Source: Clostridia bacterium (lineage in GTDB: Bacteria > Bacillota > Clostridia > Oscillospirales > Acutalibacteraceae). Taken from it: a stretch of DNA of 17,258 bases. The DNA lies in contig JAFOCH010000149.1 in assembly GCA_017381395.1 (NCBI GenBank), positions 1 through 17,258 of the forward strand, in the 5' to 3' direction. The notes under the pieces were generated by a model. It ran no database searches. It was not told the DNA's origin and saw only the letters and a program-made list of their open reading frames with translations. Numbering within the stretch: the first letter of the stretch is position 1; every line of letters starts with the position of its first letter. Made by a program: the position numbers and the translations under genes. This document shows positions 1 to 6,577 of this stretch, piece after piece.

Positions 1-104
1 GAGGAGCCGGAGCAGCCATTGAATTCGGGTTGCAGATGGTCGCCTATTTAAAGGGTGAAAAGGAGTCAAAGGTACTCAGAAAGGGCATGAAATGTCCCCA
101 ATAG
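1..104 (+). CDS. DJ-1/PfpI-family protein, C-terminal end only (5' truncated)
   Basis: An open frame enters from the left edge and stops with TAG at 102-104. Its 33 complete codons begin GAGAAIEFGLQMVAYLKG and continue with a Lys/Glu-rich helix to the stop. This matches the end of YajL/DJ-1-type proteins as I remember them (GPGTAIEFALALVE.L.GKE...V..GM), where the Gly-rich turn and last helix close the class I glutamine-amidotransferase-like fold. The family includes proposed deglycases/glyoxalases and chaperones; the active-site Cys would lie outside the window. The stop overlaps the start of the next gene by 13 bases, so the two are probably cotranscribed and translationally coupled. Identification rests on a short tail and is moderately sure. 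Confidence 0.68.
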   Translation, partial: GAGAAIEFGLQMVAYLKGEKESKVLRKGMKCPQ

Positions 105-712
105 ATTTACGCGAATACAAGGCCGATTTGCGAGCAAAGCGAAGACGGTGTCGAGAGTCGCTTTCCCCCGAGTATAAGAAGGAGCTCGACCGCCGAATTG
201 CCGAAAGGGTAACCTCGCTTTACCAGTATAAGAATGCAAAAACGGTCATGATATATGCATCAACTGCGATTGAGGTTGACACCTTCGAGATAATTGAACG
301 AGCCCTCGTCGACGGAAAGAGAATCGCTCTGCCCCGATGCATAAAGGGCACGCGAAATATGGAATTTCACTATATTTCGGGACTCGATGATTTGGAAAGA
401 GGATCCTTTAATGTCCTCGAGCCAAAGGAAACCCTCGAAATTGTCACCGATTACAGCGATACGCTGATGATTGTACCTGCGTTGTCGCTGGATAGCTTTG
501 GCTATCGGCTCGGTTATGGCGGCGGTTATTACGACCGCTATTTAGCACGATATGCTTTTGATACCGTGGGAATATGCTATGCCGAGGATTATATGTACCG
601 AATGTTACACGGTCGATATGATTGTCCGCTCGGACTTATCGTAACCGACCGTTTTATACGGCGCCCTAGCAAGCCGTTTTTTAAGAAAAAAGAGAGAAAC
701 CAGGAGGATTAG
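92..712 (+). CDS. 5-formyltetrahydrofolate cyclo-ligase
   Basis: This 206-residue cytoplasmic enzyme of one-carbon metabolism should convert 5-formyltetrahydrofolate plus ATP to 5,10-methenyltetrahydrofolate, recycling an inhibitory folate form. The family's ATP/phosphate-binding loop is clear at residues 137-151 (GYRLGYGGGYYDRYL). The N-terminal basic helix (about 6-25, KADLRAKRRRCRESL) and the strand IYASTAIEVDT at 54-64 are also typical, and length is normal for the family. The ATG at 92 has a weak AGAAAGGG upstream and overlaps the end of the DJ-1-like gene, so translational coupling is likely. The C-terminal basic tail (after about residue 190) is a little longer than usual. mltG starts two bases after the stop. 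Confidence 0.93.
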   Translation: MSPIDLREYKADLRAKRRRCRESLSPEYKKELDRRIAERVTSLYQYKNAKTVMIYASTAIEVDTFEIIERALVDGKRIALPRCIKGTRNMEFHYISGLDDLERGSFNVLEPKETLEIVTDYSDTLMIVPALSLDSFGYRLGYGGGYYDRYLARYAFDTVGICYAEDYMYRMLHGRYDCPLGLIVTDRFIRRPSKPFFKKKERNQED

Positions 713-713
713 T

Positions 714-2603
714 ATGGACGAGAAGAAGGAGTTTAGTTTTCAACCCGATAAGATAGGCGAAGCCGAATCAACCGAGATTGATAAGAACTATAATTTTGAC
801 CTCTTTACCCCAAACAGAGAAAAGAATAACGACAGTGAACGTTTGGATAGGGAGGCAAAGGCACGACGCGAGGCAGCAAAACGCGAAAAGAAAGCCACCC
901 GTCAAAAGTCGAGAGTGGAAAAGGCGGTACCGTCAACACTTCCGACCGATATTGATACCGACATTGAGTTCGATACCGAGCCGATGCTTGATGCCGCGCC
1001 GATGCTTGACACCCAGCCCGAAACGAATTTTAAGCCCGTGCTTGAAGCGGAGCTCGACACCGAGCCCATGCTTGAAGCCGAGCCCGAAACCGAGCCCGTG
1101 CTTAACACCGAGCCGACAAATACCGAGTCAGAAAAGCCCGAACCAGAAAAAATTCAGGGTATCGAGCTTGACGACGATTTTCAAATCGGCAGTATGCTCG
1201 CAAACGAGTCGAAGAATGATATTGTTTTGGAAACTGATGTGCATATGACCACGAGAATTAGACGCACTTCACGTCCGACTGCACAAAAACCTGCCCGTAG
1301 GAAAGAAGGAAAGGTCGGCTTTGTCGAGTATTTTCTCGCCCATAAGACAAAGTTTATCACAGTCCTCGTTTTAGCCGCCATAGCGGTTATTGGAATAATT
1401 GCCATTTTCGGTGATATGCGAATGGATATTTTCGGCTTTACGAATAATACTGCTATGATGCTCCTGCTTATCTTTGCCGTTGTTCTTATGGTGCTTTGCT
1501 CGTTTACAAAGGACAGACATCGTGTAATTCACGCGTTCCTTTGGATATTTGTAATACTTATTGTCGCAGGTAGCTTTGCTGCCTTTACCCTCAGCGGCGT
1601 GTGTGACTTTTTCGGAATCAGCCGCGGCAGAACCATTTCCGACTTTACCATTCCTGAGGACGGAAACTGGGGAACGGCCAAAATTGCCGAGGAACTGTAT
1701 GAAGAGGGCATCATCAATCATCCCACACTTTTCCGCATTTACTCAAAGATAAAGGGCAACGATGGCTCGTATCAGTGGGGTAACTACGAGCTCAATTCCG
1801 AAATGGACTATGGTACTATTATGTACAATCTTAAACAGGGTAACCACGCCGCAACCGTACAGGTGCGAATCCCCGAAGGTGCCAATGTTGATAAGATTAT
1901 ATCCCTTCTCGAGGAAAATGGTGTATGTACCCGCGACCAGTTCATTACCGCTATGGAGGACATGGAATATAAATACTCGTGGGTAAATCAGATTCCCGAG
2001 AATAGCGTTCGTTATCGTTTCGAGGGTTATCTCTATCCCGATACCTACAATTTCTATGCCGAAGAGCCCTCTGTAAACAATGCAAAGAGAGCAATTGATA
2101 AGATGCTCAATGGCTTTGACTCGCGTCTTCCTGATAATTGGAAGGAGCTTGTAAAGGCGGTCGGCGAACGTCTTGGCAAAAATGATATGACACTCAATGA
2201 CTGCATGGCAATCGGCTCTATTCTCGAGCTCGAAGCCAGCGGCAATTATAACGAAATGCGAAACGTTGCATCTGTTTTCTACAACCGACTCACTTGGTCA
2301 GAGCCGAAGTTCCTTGGTTCAACACCGACCTATTACTATCCGGATAACCGTTATAATACTAATGCGGGACCGATGACGGTTACTAACGAGGACGGAACAA
2401 AAAAGACATATTCAGCAGGTAGCGAGGGAATCCCCCCAGGACCGCAGTGTTCACTTACCGAGTCATCGATACTTGCCTGCTTACAGCCGTCGGATACCAG
2501 CTACACCTATTTCGTAACCGACAAGGATATGAATTTCTATTACAATAAGTCATATACAGCCCATCTTAATACAATCGCAAAGCTTCGTCGCGAAGGAAAG
2601 TGA
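714..2603 (+). CDS. mltG: Endolytic murein transglycosylase MltG (YceG-like) with long acidic N-terminal extension and three TM helices
   Basis: The protein has 629 residues. MltG cleaves nascent peptidoglycan glycan strands at the outer membrane face and releases them from the polymerase. The YceG domain spans about 315-625: the LysM-like subdomain lies near 318-375, EGYLYPDTYNF at 437-447 matches the E. coli WPDT motif, and GSILELEASG at 501-510 holds the likely catalytic Glu505 (aligned by eye to E. coli SIVEKE). LGSTPT (534-539) and GIPPGPQ (572-578) follow. Before this lies a charged N-terminus with a coiled Lys/Arg/Glu segment (40-68), imperfect EPMLxxEPE repeats (88-134), then hydrophobic helices at about 213-233, 246-263 and 271-294. 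Three helices keep the N-terminus inside and the catalytic domain outside. E. coli and B. subtilis MltG have one helix and a short N-terminus. AGGAGG at 702-707 fixes the ATG. Confidence 0.93.
   Translation: MDEKKEFSFQPDKIGEAESTEIDKNYNFDLFTPNREKNNDSERLDREAKARREAAKREKKATRQKSRVEKAVPSTLPTDIDTDIEFDTEPMLDAAPMLDTQPETNFKPVLEAELDTEPMLEAEPETEPVLNTEPTNTESEKPEPEKIQGIELDDDFQIGSMLANESKNDIVLETDVHMTTRIRRTSRPTAQKPARRKEGKVGFVEYFLAHKTKFITVLVLAAIAVIGIIAIFGDMRMDIFGFTNNTAMMLLLIFAVVLMVLCSFTKDRHRVIHAFLWIFVILIVAGSFAAFTLSGVCDFFGISRGRTISDFTIPEDGNWGTAKIAEELYEEGIINHPTLFRIYSKIKGNDGSYQWGNYELNSEMDYGTIMYNLKQGNHAATVQVRIPEGANVDKIISLLEENGVCTRDQFITAMEDMEYKYSWVNQIPENSVRYRFEGYLYPDTYNFYAEEPSVNNAKRAIDKMLNGFDSRLPDNWKELVKAVGERLGKNDMTLNDCMAIGSILELEASGNYNEMRNVASVFYNRLTWSEPKFLGSTPTYYYPDNRYNTNAGPMTVTNEDGTKKTYSAGSEGIPPGPQCSLTESSILACLQPSDTSYTYFVTDKDMNFYYNKSYTAHLNTIAKLRREGK
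975..1115 (+). repeat. Imperfect in-frame repeat coding EPMLxxEPE units in mltG
   Basis: Within the cytoplasmic N-terminal part of MltG (residues 88-134) short units such as TEPMLDAAP, TEPMLEAEPE and TEPVLNTEP recur. In the DNA this appears as repeated gagcc(g/c)atgctt-type blocks. The units are degenerate at the third codon base, so this is an older protein-level repeat rather than a fresh tandem duplication. The segment is strongly acidic and Pro-rich, and is predicted by eye to be disordered. Confidence 0.75.
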
Positions 2604-2609
2604 GCATAA

Positions 2610-3833
2610 ATGAAGGCAAATAAATTAGAGCTGCTTTGCCCTGCCGGTGACATAACCCGACTCAAATGTGCCGTCGATTTCGGCGCTGATGCGGTTTATT
2701 TCGCAGGTACCGAATTCGGTATGAGGGCAGGGGCAGAAAATTTCACCCCCGAAAAAATGGCTGAGGGTATCGAATATGCTCATTCTCGCGGAGTCAGAGC
2801 ACATATCACCGTCAATACCCTTATGCACCCGAACGAAATGATACAGCTCCCCGATTTCATCGCGACCGCTCGTGATGCGGGGGCTGATGCCTTTATCGTG
2901 ACCGACCTCGGCGCGATGAAAATGGTGCGCGAAATTGCACCCGAAACGGAAATTCACGCATCCGTTCAGATGGGCGTCGTCAATGCCGAAGCGGCAACGG
3001 TGCTTCACGAAATGGGCGCAAAGAGGATTGTCGTTGCGCGCGAGCTTACCCTTGACGAAATTGCCGAAATTCGAGCAAAAACGCCCAAATCACTCGAACT
3101 CGAAGCGTTTGCTCACGGAGCGGTGTGCATGTCCTATTCGGGACGCTGTCTGCTCTCAATGTATATGACAGGACGCGATGCCAATCGAGGTGACTGCGCC
3201 CAGCCGTGCCGTTGGAGCTACTCACTTGTGGAGCAAAAACGACCGGGCGAGCTTTACGACATTTCCGAAACCGACAAGGGTAGTTATATCCTTAATGCTA
3301 ATGATATGTGTATGGCCGAGCATATTGCCGCTATGGCGAATGCTGGCATAACCTCCTTTAAGATCGAGGGAAGGGCAAAGTCTCATTATTACGTTGCCGT
3401 CACCACCAACGCATATCGAGGTGCAATCGACGCCTATTACGCCAACAGTACTGCACCCGTACCCGAATGGGTTATGCAGGAGCTGAATAAGATTAGCCAC
3501 CGCACCTATTCGACGGGATTTTACTTTGGCCGTCAGCCGAATATGCAAACCTATGAAAATGGCGGATATATTCGCGACTATGCCGTTGCCGCCGTGGTCG
3601 AAGGGTACGAAAACGGGCTTGTCATCGCCCGACTGAAAAATAAATTTTTCAGCGGTACCGAGCTTGACTGTCTTGAGCCTGGTAATGTACCTTTTATGGT
3701 CAAAACCGATTCGCTTTATGACGGCGAGGACAATCTTATCGAAAGTGCACCCCATCCCATGCAGATAATAAAAATTCCCTATCACCGCGAAATAAAGGCG
3801 GGTTCGCTCCTTCGAATGAAGGCAGAGGATTAA
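2610..3833 (+). CDS. trhP: U32 family protein, TrhP-like (tRNA 5-hydroxyuridine synthesis)
   Basis: This 407-residue protein belongs to peptidase family U32, whose characterised bacterial members (TrhP, RlhA) hydroxylate RNA rather than cut peptides; TrhP makes 5-hydroxyuridine at tRNA position 34. The U32 signature is complete: HGAVC (169-173), SGRC (177-180), MTGRDANRGDCAQPCRW (185-201) and KIEGR (251-255). Cys173, Cys180, Cys196 and Cys200 are the expected iron-sulfur ligands. The GRDANRGxCAQxCRW form favours the TrhP branch over RlhA, and the length suits B. subtilis TrhP2. The gene starts six bases after mltG, with GAAGGAAAG in the mltG 3' end as ribosome binding site. B. subtilis also places its U32 genes (yrrN/yrrO) near mltG (yrrL). 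Family is certain; substrate is inferred. Confidence 0.88.
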   Translation: MKANKLELLCPAGDITRLKCAVDFGADAVYFAGTEFGMRAGAENFTPEKMAEGIEYAHSRGVRAHITVNTLMHPNEMIQLPDFIATARDAGADAFIVTDLGAMKMVREIAPETEIHASVQMGVVNAEAATVLHEMGAKRIVVARELTLDEIAEIRAKTPKSLELEAFAHGAVCMSYSGRCLLSMYMTGRDANRGDCAQPCRWSYSLVEQKRPGELYDISETDKGSYILNANDMCMAEHIAAMANAGITSFKIEGRAKSHYYVAVTTNAYRGAIDAYYANSTAPVPEWVMQELNKISHRTYSTGFYFGRQPNMQTYENGGYIRDYAVAAVVEGYENGLVIARLKNKFFSGTELDCLEPGNVPFMVKTDSLYDGEDNLIESAPHPMQIIKIPYHREIKAGSLLRMKAED

Positions 3834-3836
3834 AAA

Positions 3837-3873
3837 TAAAAAAACGGTTGGCATTTCTGCCAACCGTTTTTTA
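3837..3873. terminator. Bidirectional rho-independent terminator between converging operons
   Basis: A perfect 13-bp stem (AAAACGGTTGGCA at 3841-3853, TGCCAACCGTTTT at 3858-3870) with a TTTC loop is flanked by an A-run on the left and a T-run on the right. It can therefore stop transcripts from both sides: the trhP end lies three bases to the left and the kinase gene's stop about eight bases to the right. Confidence 0.93.
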
Positions 3874-3878
3874 TTACA

Positions 3879-4775
3879 TTATTCTTTATTAGGGACTATT
3901 AGCTCAATCGCATCGCGTATATTCTTGATAACGATTTTTTCACTGCCTATTTGCTTTTCACCGTCAAGTGACCAGTCAATGCTTTTGTCGGTAACAATCT
4001 CGATTTCGCTTGCGCTGAAAAGGGTAAGCATCTCGCTATCCTCATATTTTTGGGCGTTGAGATTGTGAAGTATGGTTGCCCATTCGCTTATGTTTTTTGG
4101 CGATTTCACGAGCAAAACTTCGAAAAGGCCGTCGTTCATATCAACGTATTTTTGGTCAATCTTAACTATTCCGCCGAGCGATGTCGAATTGCAGATACCG
4201 GTAAAAAGATAGTCGTCTTCGTAAGTTTCGCCATTCGCAGTGATGGCCAAATGTATCGGCTTTATGTCTAGCACGGTGGATAGCCCTTGTAATATGTACG
4301 CAAGGTGACCGAGCGCATTTTTGAGATTGGTCGGGGTGGAATATGACGTGTCGGAAAAGGCGCCGCACGAAGCAACGTAGGTAAACTTTCGTCCGTTGAA
4401 GGAGCCCACGTCAAACCTTTGCACTCTGCCCGAAACGATGTCCTTTGCGGCGGTCATAATCACCTTTGATAGACCTAGCGAAGCACCAAAATCGTTGGTC
4501 GAGCCGGCAGGAATGTATCCGATTTGACATTCTAGCTCGGCGTCAACTACCCCTGAAACAACTTCGTTATAGGTGCCGTCACCACCGATACAAACGATTA
4601 AATCATGACCTTTGCCGAGCTGACGGACTATTTCGTACCCATTTAGCTCACGGGTGGTAGTCTGAACCGTGCAGGTGTAGCCGCTTTCGCAAAAAAGAGC
4701 GATAATATCGGTCATGAATTTGTTTGCCTTTTTTACACCGGCGCAAGGATTAAGAACGATTAAAGCTTTTTTCAT
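3879..4775 (-). CDS. Diacylglycerol/lipid kinase family protein (YegS/DagK/BmrU-like)
   Basis: The 298-residue protein belongs to the diacylglycerol kinase catalytic-domain family, which phosphorylates a lipid hydroxyl using ATP at the inner membrane face. Motifs in order are the N-terminal NPCAG strand-turn (9-13), the nucleotide-binding GGDGTYNEV (64-72), the substrate-site loop GYIPAGSTNDFG (86-97), DVGSFNG (122-128), MNDGLFEVLLV (213-223) and the C-terminal SLDGEK (269-274). The full two-domain layout and usual length are present. It lies 20 bases downstream of the pyrophosphatase gene on the same strand; GAGGG upstream of the ATG is the ribosome binding site. In Firmicutes the main use of such enzymes (DgkB) is recycling diacylglycerol from lipoteichoic acid synthesis, but other members act on undecaprenol or unknown lipids, so the substrate is open. 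Confidence 0.88.
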   Translation of the reverse strand: MKKALIVLNPCAGVKKANKFMTDIIALFCESGYTCTVQTTTRELNGYEIVRQLGKGHDLIVCIGGDGTYNEVVSGVVDAELECQIGYIPAGSTNDFGASLGLSKVIMTAAKDIVSGRVQRFDVGSFNGRKFTYVASCGAFSDTSYSTPTNLKNALGHLAYILQGLSTVLDIKPIHLAITANGETYEDDYLFTGICNSTSLGGIVKIDQKYVDMNDGLFEVLLVKSPKNISEWATILHNLNAQKYEDSEMLTLFSASEIEIVTDKSIDWSLDGEKQIGSEKIVIKNIRDAIELIVPNKE

Positions 4776-4796
4776 ATAATCCCTCGTAATGATAAA

Positions 4797-5336
4797 TTAT
4801 TTTTCGCTTTTGCCAAAGGTGAGGTTGTATTTTTCGATTGATTTTTCTATAATGCTGACGGCAGTTTTGGGGTCAACGATTTCCTGAACGGCCGTCTTTT
4901 TATGTTCGAGTTCCTTGTAAACAGTAAAGAAGTGAGCCATTTCCTCAAAAAGATGCTTTGGCAGCTCTGAAATATCCTTATATACGTTATAGTTCGGGTC
5001 GTCAAAGGGGATTGCGATGATTTTTTCGTCGTTTTCGTCATTGTCGGTCATCTTTATCGCGCCGATAGCGTAGCAACGAATGAGTGTCATCGGATAAACC
5101 GAAACCGAGCTTAAAATGAGTACGTCGAGCGGGTCGTTATCATCGCCGTATGTACGCGGAATAAATCCGTAGTTAGCAGGGTAATGGGTAGCGGTATGAA
5201 GCACGCGGTCCATTCGGAGGAGTCCCGTTTCTTTGTCGAGTTCATATTTGATTTTGCAGTCCTTTGGAATTTCGACAACGGCCATAAAGCTTTTTGCCGT
5301 GATTCTTTCGGGTGAAATATCGTGCCAAATGTTCAA
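4797..5336 (-). CDS. ppa: Inorganic pyrophosphatase, family I
   Basis: This soluble 179-residue enzyme hydrolyses pyrophosphate to phosphate, pulling biosynthetic reactions forward. The family I signature DNDPLDV is at 66-72 (metal ligands Asp66, Asp68, Asp71). KYELDKETG (30-38), YPANYGFIPRTYGD (52-65), MTDNDENDEK (96-105, with two more metal-binding Asp) and FFTVYKELE (136-144) complete the active site. The start is TTG at 5336: AGGAGA sits nine bases upstream, and the encoded NIWHDI is the typical beginning in clostridial relatives. A nearby ATG at 5344-5346 is out of frame. A good promoter lies upstream and the kinase gene follows after 20 bases, so the two form a small operon. Confidence 0.95.
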   Translation of the reverse strand: MNIWHDISPERITAKSFMAVVEIPKDCKIKYELDKETGLLRMDRVLHTATHYPANYGFIPRTYGDDNDPLDVLILSSVSVYPMTLIRCYAIGAIKMTDNDENDEKIIAIPFDDPNYNVYKDISELPKHLFEEMAHFFTVYKELEHKKTAVQEIVDPKTAVSIIEKSIEKYNLTFGKSEK

Positions 5337-5367
5337 ATTCGGTCATCTCCTAATATGGTATTATTCG

Positions 5368-5396
5368 ATTATAGCACTAAAAATAATTGCTTTCAA
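5368..5396 (-). promoter_or_regulatory. SigA-type promoter of ppa
   Basis: On the minus strand, TTGAAA (5396-5391) is followed after exactly 17 bases by TATAAT (5373-5368), about 31 bases before the TTG start of ppa. One mismatch to consensus. Confidence 0.8.
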
Positions 5397-5438
5397 GTAG
5401 CTTAAAAAAACTAATTTACAAATTTAATATGCTTTTTT

Positions 5439-5480
5439 GAAAAAATCCGTCAGGCAGAAAGCACCCGACGGATTTTTTTC
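5439..5480 (-). terminator. Terminator downstream of the 76-residue protein gene
   Basis: The inverted repeat GAAAAAATCCGTC (5439-5451) / GACGGATTTTTTTC (5467-5480) has a 15-base loop. On the minus strand the stem ends in a run of T, which fits termination right after the gene whose stop is at 5486. It can also act in the + direction. Confidence 0.85.
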
Positions 5481-5485
5481 ATACA

Positions 5486-5716
5486 TTAGTGTTCAGCAAT
5501 CCAAGCGTCAACCTTAGTTTTTGCGATTCTCTTAATATCTTCGGTCGGGTGAATGGAATCAGCACCGCCATTGACATAGATAAAGTATGAACCGCTTTCG
5601 GTCTGATAAAGTGTTTCTTCGTAGCCGGTCGGGTCGCCAAACTGGCCCGAAACAAACTTTCTGATAACAGATGACTTTTCGGTATCGTAAACTACCTTGC
5701 AAATTGTCTTTGTCAT
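5486..5716 (-). CDS. Small conserved-looking protein of unknown function (76 residues)
   Basis: I do not recognise a named family. The protein has no signal peptide or membrane helix and carries 10 Lys/Arg among 76 residues. The core GYEETLYQTESGSYFIYVNGG (31-51), then a helix ending VDAWIAE (69-75), recalls small Firmicute proteins with a YEETLY..k.G.yFLY..GG strand pair, often near mobile or regulatory genes; that is a memory-based resemblance, not a search result. The gene stands alone with a perfect SigA promoter, a textbook AGGAGG (5727-5732) ten bases before the ATG, and its own strong terminator. This argues for a real, probably well-expressed gene. Confidence 0.8.
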   Translation of the reverse strand: MTKTICKVVYDTEKSSVIRKFVSGQFGDPTGYEETLYQTESGSYFIYVNGGADSIHPTEDIKRIAKTKVDAWIAEH

Positions 5717-5750
5717 GGATAACGTTCCTCCTGTAAGTATTTATATAACT

Positions 5751-5779
5751 ATTATAAAAAATATAGTCTTATATGTCAA
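5751..5779 (-). promoter_or_regulatory. Perfect-consensus SigA promoter of the 76-residue protein gene
   Basis: On the minus strand TTGACA (5779-5774), a 17-base spacer and TATAAT (5756-5751) match the SigA consensus at all 12 positions. It lies 35 bases upstream of the ATG and 18 bases upstream of the AGGAGG. Confidence 0.9.
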
Positions 5780-5816
5780 ACTGTATAAATTAAATTCAAT
5801 GTTTTACACTATTTTG

Positions 5817-5842
5817 AACTAAACATTAGTTACACCAATGTT
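5817..5842. promoter_or_regulatory. Overlapping palindromes upstream of the small-protein promoter (possible operator)
   Basis: AACTAA-ACA-TTAGTT (5817-5831) is a perfect 6-3-6 inverted repeat. It overlaps a second one, AACATT (5822-5827) / AATGTT (5837-5842). They sit about 40-65 bases upstream of the -35 box of the 76-residue gene, in the 235-base stretch (5717-5951) that otherwise holds only that gene's promoter. The region is AT-rich, so chance palindromes are likely; no binding protein is implied. Confidence 0.25.
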
Positions 5843-5951
5843 GAAGTTGCATAAAACAATTACCATATAATTGAACAATTCGACAGTTTGTACTTGTTTA
5901 GAGAAACGGTTGCTTTTTTGCCTATATATTGTGGTCAAAAAAGTGGCAAAA

Positions 5952-6497
5952 TTATCCCTGGCTGGATGTTTCGGATGAGGTGTCAGAGGATGCAGGGGTG
6001 GATGAAACGGCGTCAGCGAATTTTACGTAAGCGGCGCTAACCCAGCCGAGTTTTCCCTTATAATCAACGAAATAGAAGCTGCCGGTTTCGCCCTTTACCG
6101 ATATTTCGGCACCCTTAGGAATCATCATAACTGTTGTATAGTTTGATGAGCTGGGGTTGGTTCTCATTGTGAGGGGATCGGTCTGAGTATTAACGTACGC
6201 CTTTTTAGGAGATGAATAGTTCTTTTCGGGATAGGTTACGTCAAAGTTGTCATCCTCTTCCTCACTCGATTCATCTTCACTCGACTCATCTTCGCTCGAT
6301 ACGTCGCTCGATTCGGGCTGACTTGAGGTTTCGGGTTGGCTCGATGTTTCGGGGAGTGACGAAGTGTTTTCGCTTGATGTTCGCGCAACTCCTGCAACCA
6401 CTTCCAGAAGTGAATCGCCGCTCGACGATGTGCAAGCACAAAGTGAGCATAAAAGCATCATAATTGCGATGGCAAGGCAAATAATTCGTTTGTTCAT
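5952..6497 (-). CDS. Probable lipoprotein with bacterial SH3 domain
   Basis: The chosen start gives 181 residues. The N-terminus MNKRIICLAIAIMMLLCSLCAC is a lipoprotein signal; the lipobox is LCAC, so the modified Cys is residue 22 (Cys at -2 is unusual). A low-complexity linker follows with PETSSQPETSSQ and SSEDESSEDE repeats (about 46-80). A bacterial SH3 domain then spans about 100-161: MRTNPSSSNYTTVMMIPKG, then GSFYFVDYKGKLGWVSAAYV. Such domains usually bind peptidoglycan or cell-surface ligands. An in-frame ATG six codons upstream (6515) lacks a Shine-Dalgarno, whereas AAGGGAAAG precedes the ATG at 6497, so I start there. No enzyme domain is present. It follows the SEDS/PBP pair by about 70 bases, which suggests an envelope role but does not prove one. 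Confidence 0.85.
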   Translation of the reverse strand: MNKRIICLAIAIMMLLCSLCACTSSSGDSLLEVVAGVARTSSENTSSLPETSSQPETSSQPESSDVSSEDESSEDESSEEEDDNFDVTYPEKNYSSPKKAYVNTQTDPLTMRTNPSSSNYTTVMMIPKGAEISVKGETGSFYFVDYKGKLGWVSAAYVKFADAVSSTPASSDTSSETSSQG

Positions 6498-6554
6498 ATT
6501 TATCTTTCCCTTCATAAAAATTACTTTTGCTGTAATTTAATAACCTTTTATATC

Positions 6555-6577
6555 AAAAAGCCCTTTTTAAAAAAGCT
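6555..6577 (-). terminator. Probable terminator at the end of the SEDS/PBP operon
   Basis: On the minus strand AGCTTTTTTAAAAAGGGCT (6577-6559) can fold into a short hairpin with two G-U pairs, followed by TTTTT. It overlaps the PBP stop codon. The stem is weak, so readthrough into the SH3 lipoprotein gene is possible; I see no convincing separate promoter in the 69 bases before that gene. Confidence 0.45.

Noticed and set aside
778..1248. A 156-residue open frame on the plus strand inside mltG
   Set aside because: It lies in a shifted frame across the repeat-rich acidic segment of mltG. Its Ser/Pro/Arg-rich product is what a shift of EPxLxxEP repeats gives, and it has no ribosome binding site.
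3222..3863. A 213-residue minus-strand open frame opposite trhP
   Set aside because: It is antisense to a well-conserved U32 protein and begins beyond the bidirectional terminator, with no protein motif.
5244..5346. ATG at 5346-5344 on the minus strand as start of ppa or of a short leader peptide
   Set aside because: It is out of frame with ppa, and the AGGAG directly abuts it with no spacing. The TTG at 5336 has good spacing and gives the usual NIWHDI start.
5717..5951. Search for a hidden RNA gene or riboswitch in the 235-base gap
   Set aside because: Only the small-protein promoter, its AGGAGG and AT-rich inverted repeats are visible; no tRNA fold, T-box or known riboswitch core was found by eye.
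6255..6360. Direct repeats around 6255-6360 as a CRISPR or DNA-level satellite
   Set aside because: They encode Ser/Glu/Pro-rich linker repeats (SSEDE, PETSSQ) in frame in the lipoprotein; units are short with no spacers.
6498..6515. Upstream ATG (6515) as start of the SH3 lipoprotein
   Set aside because: There is no Shine-Dalgarno before it; the six codons it adds contain the AAGGGAAAG that serves the ATG at 6497.
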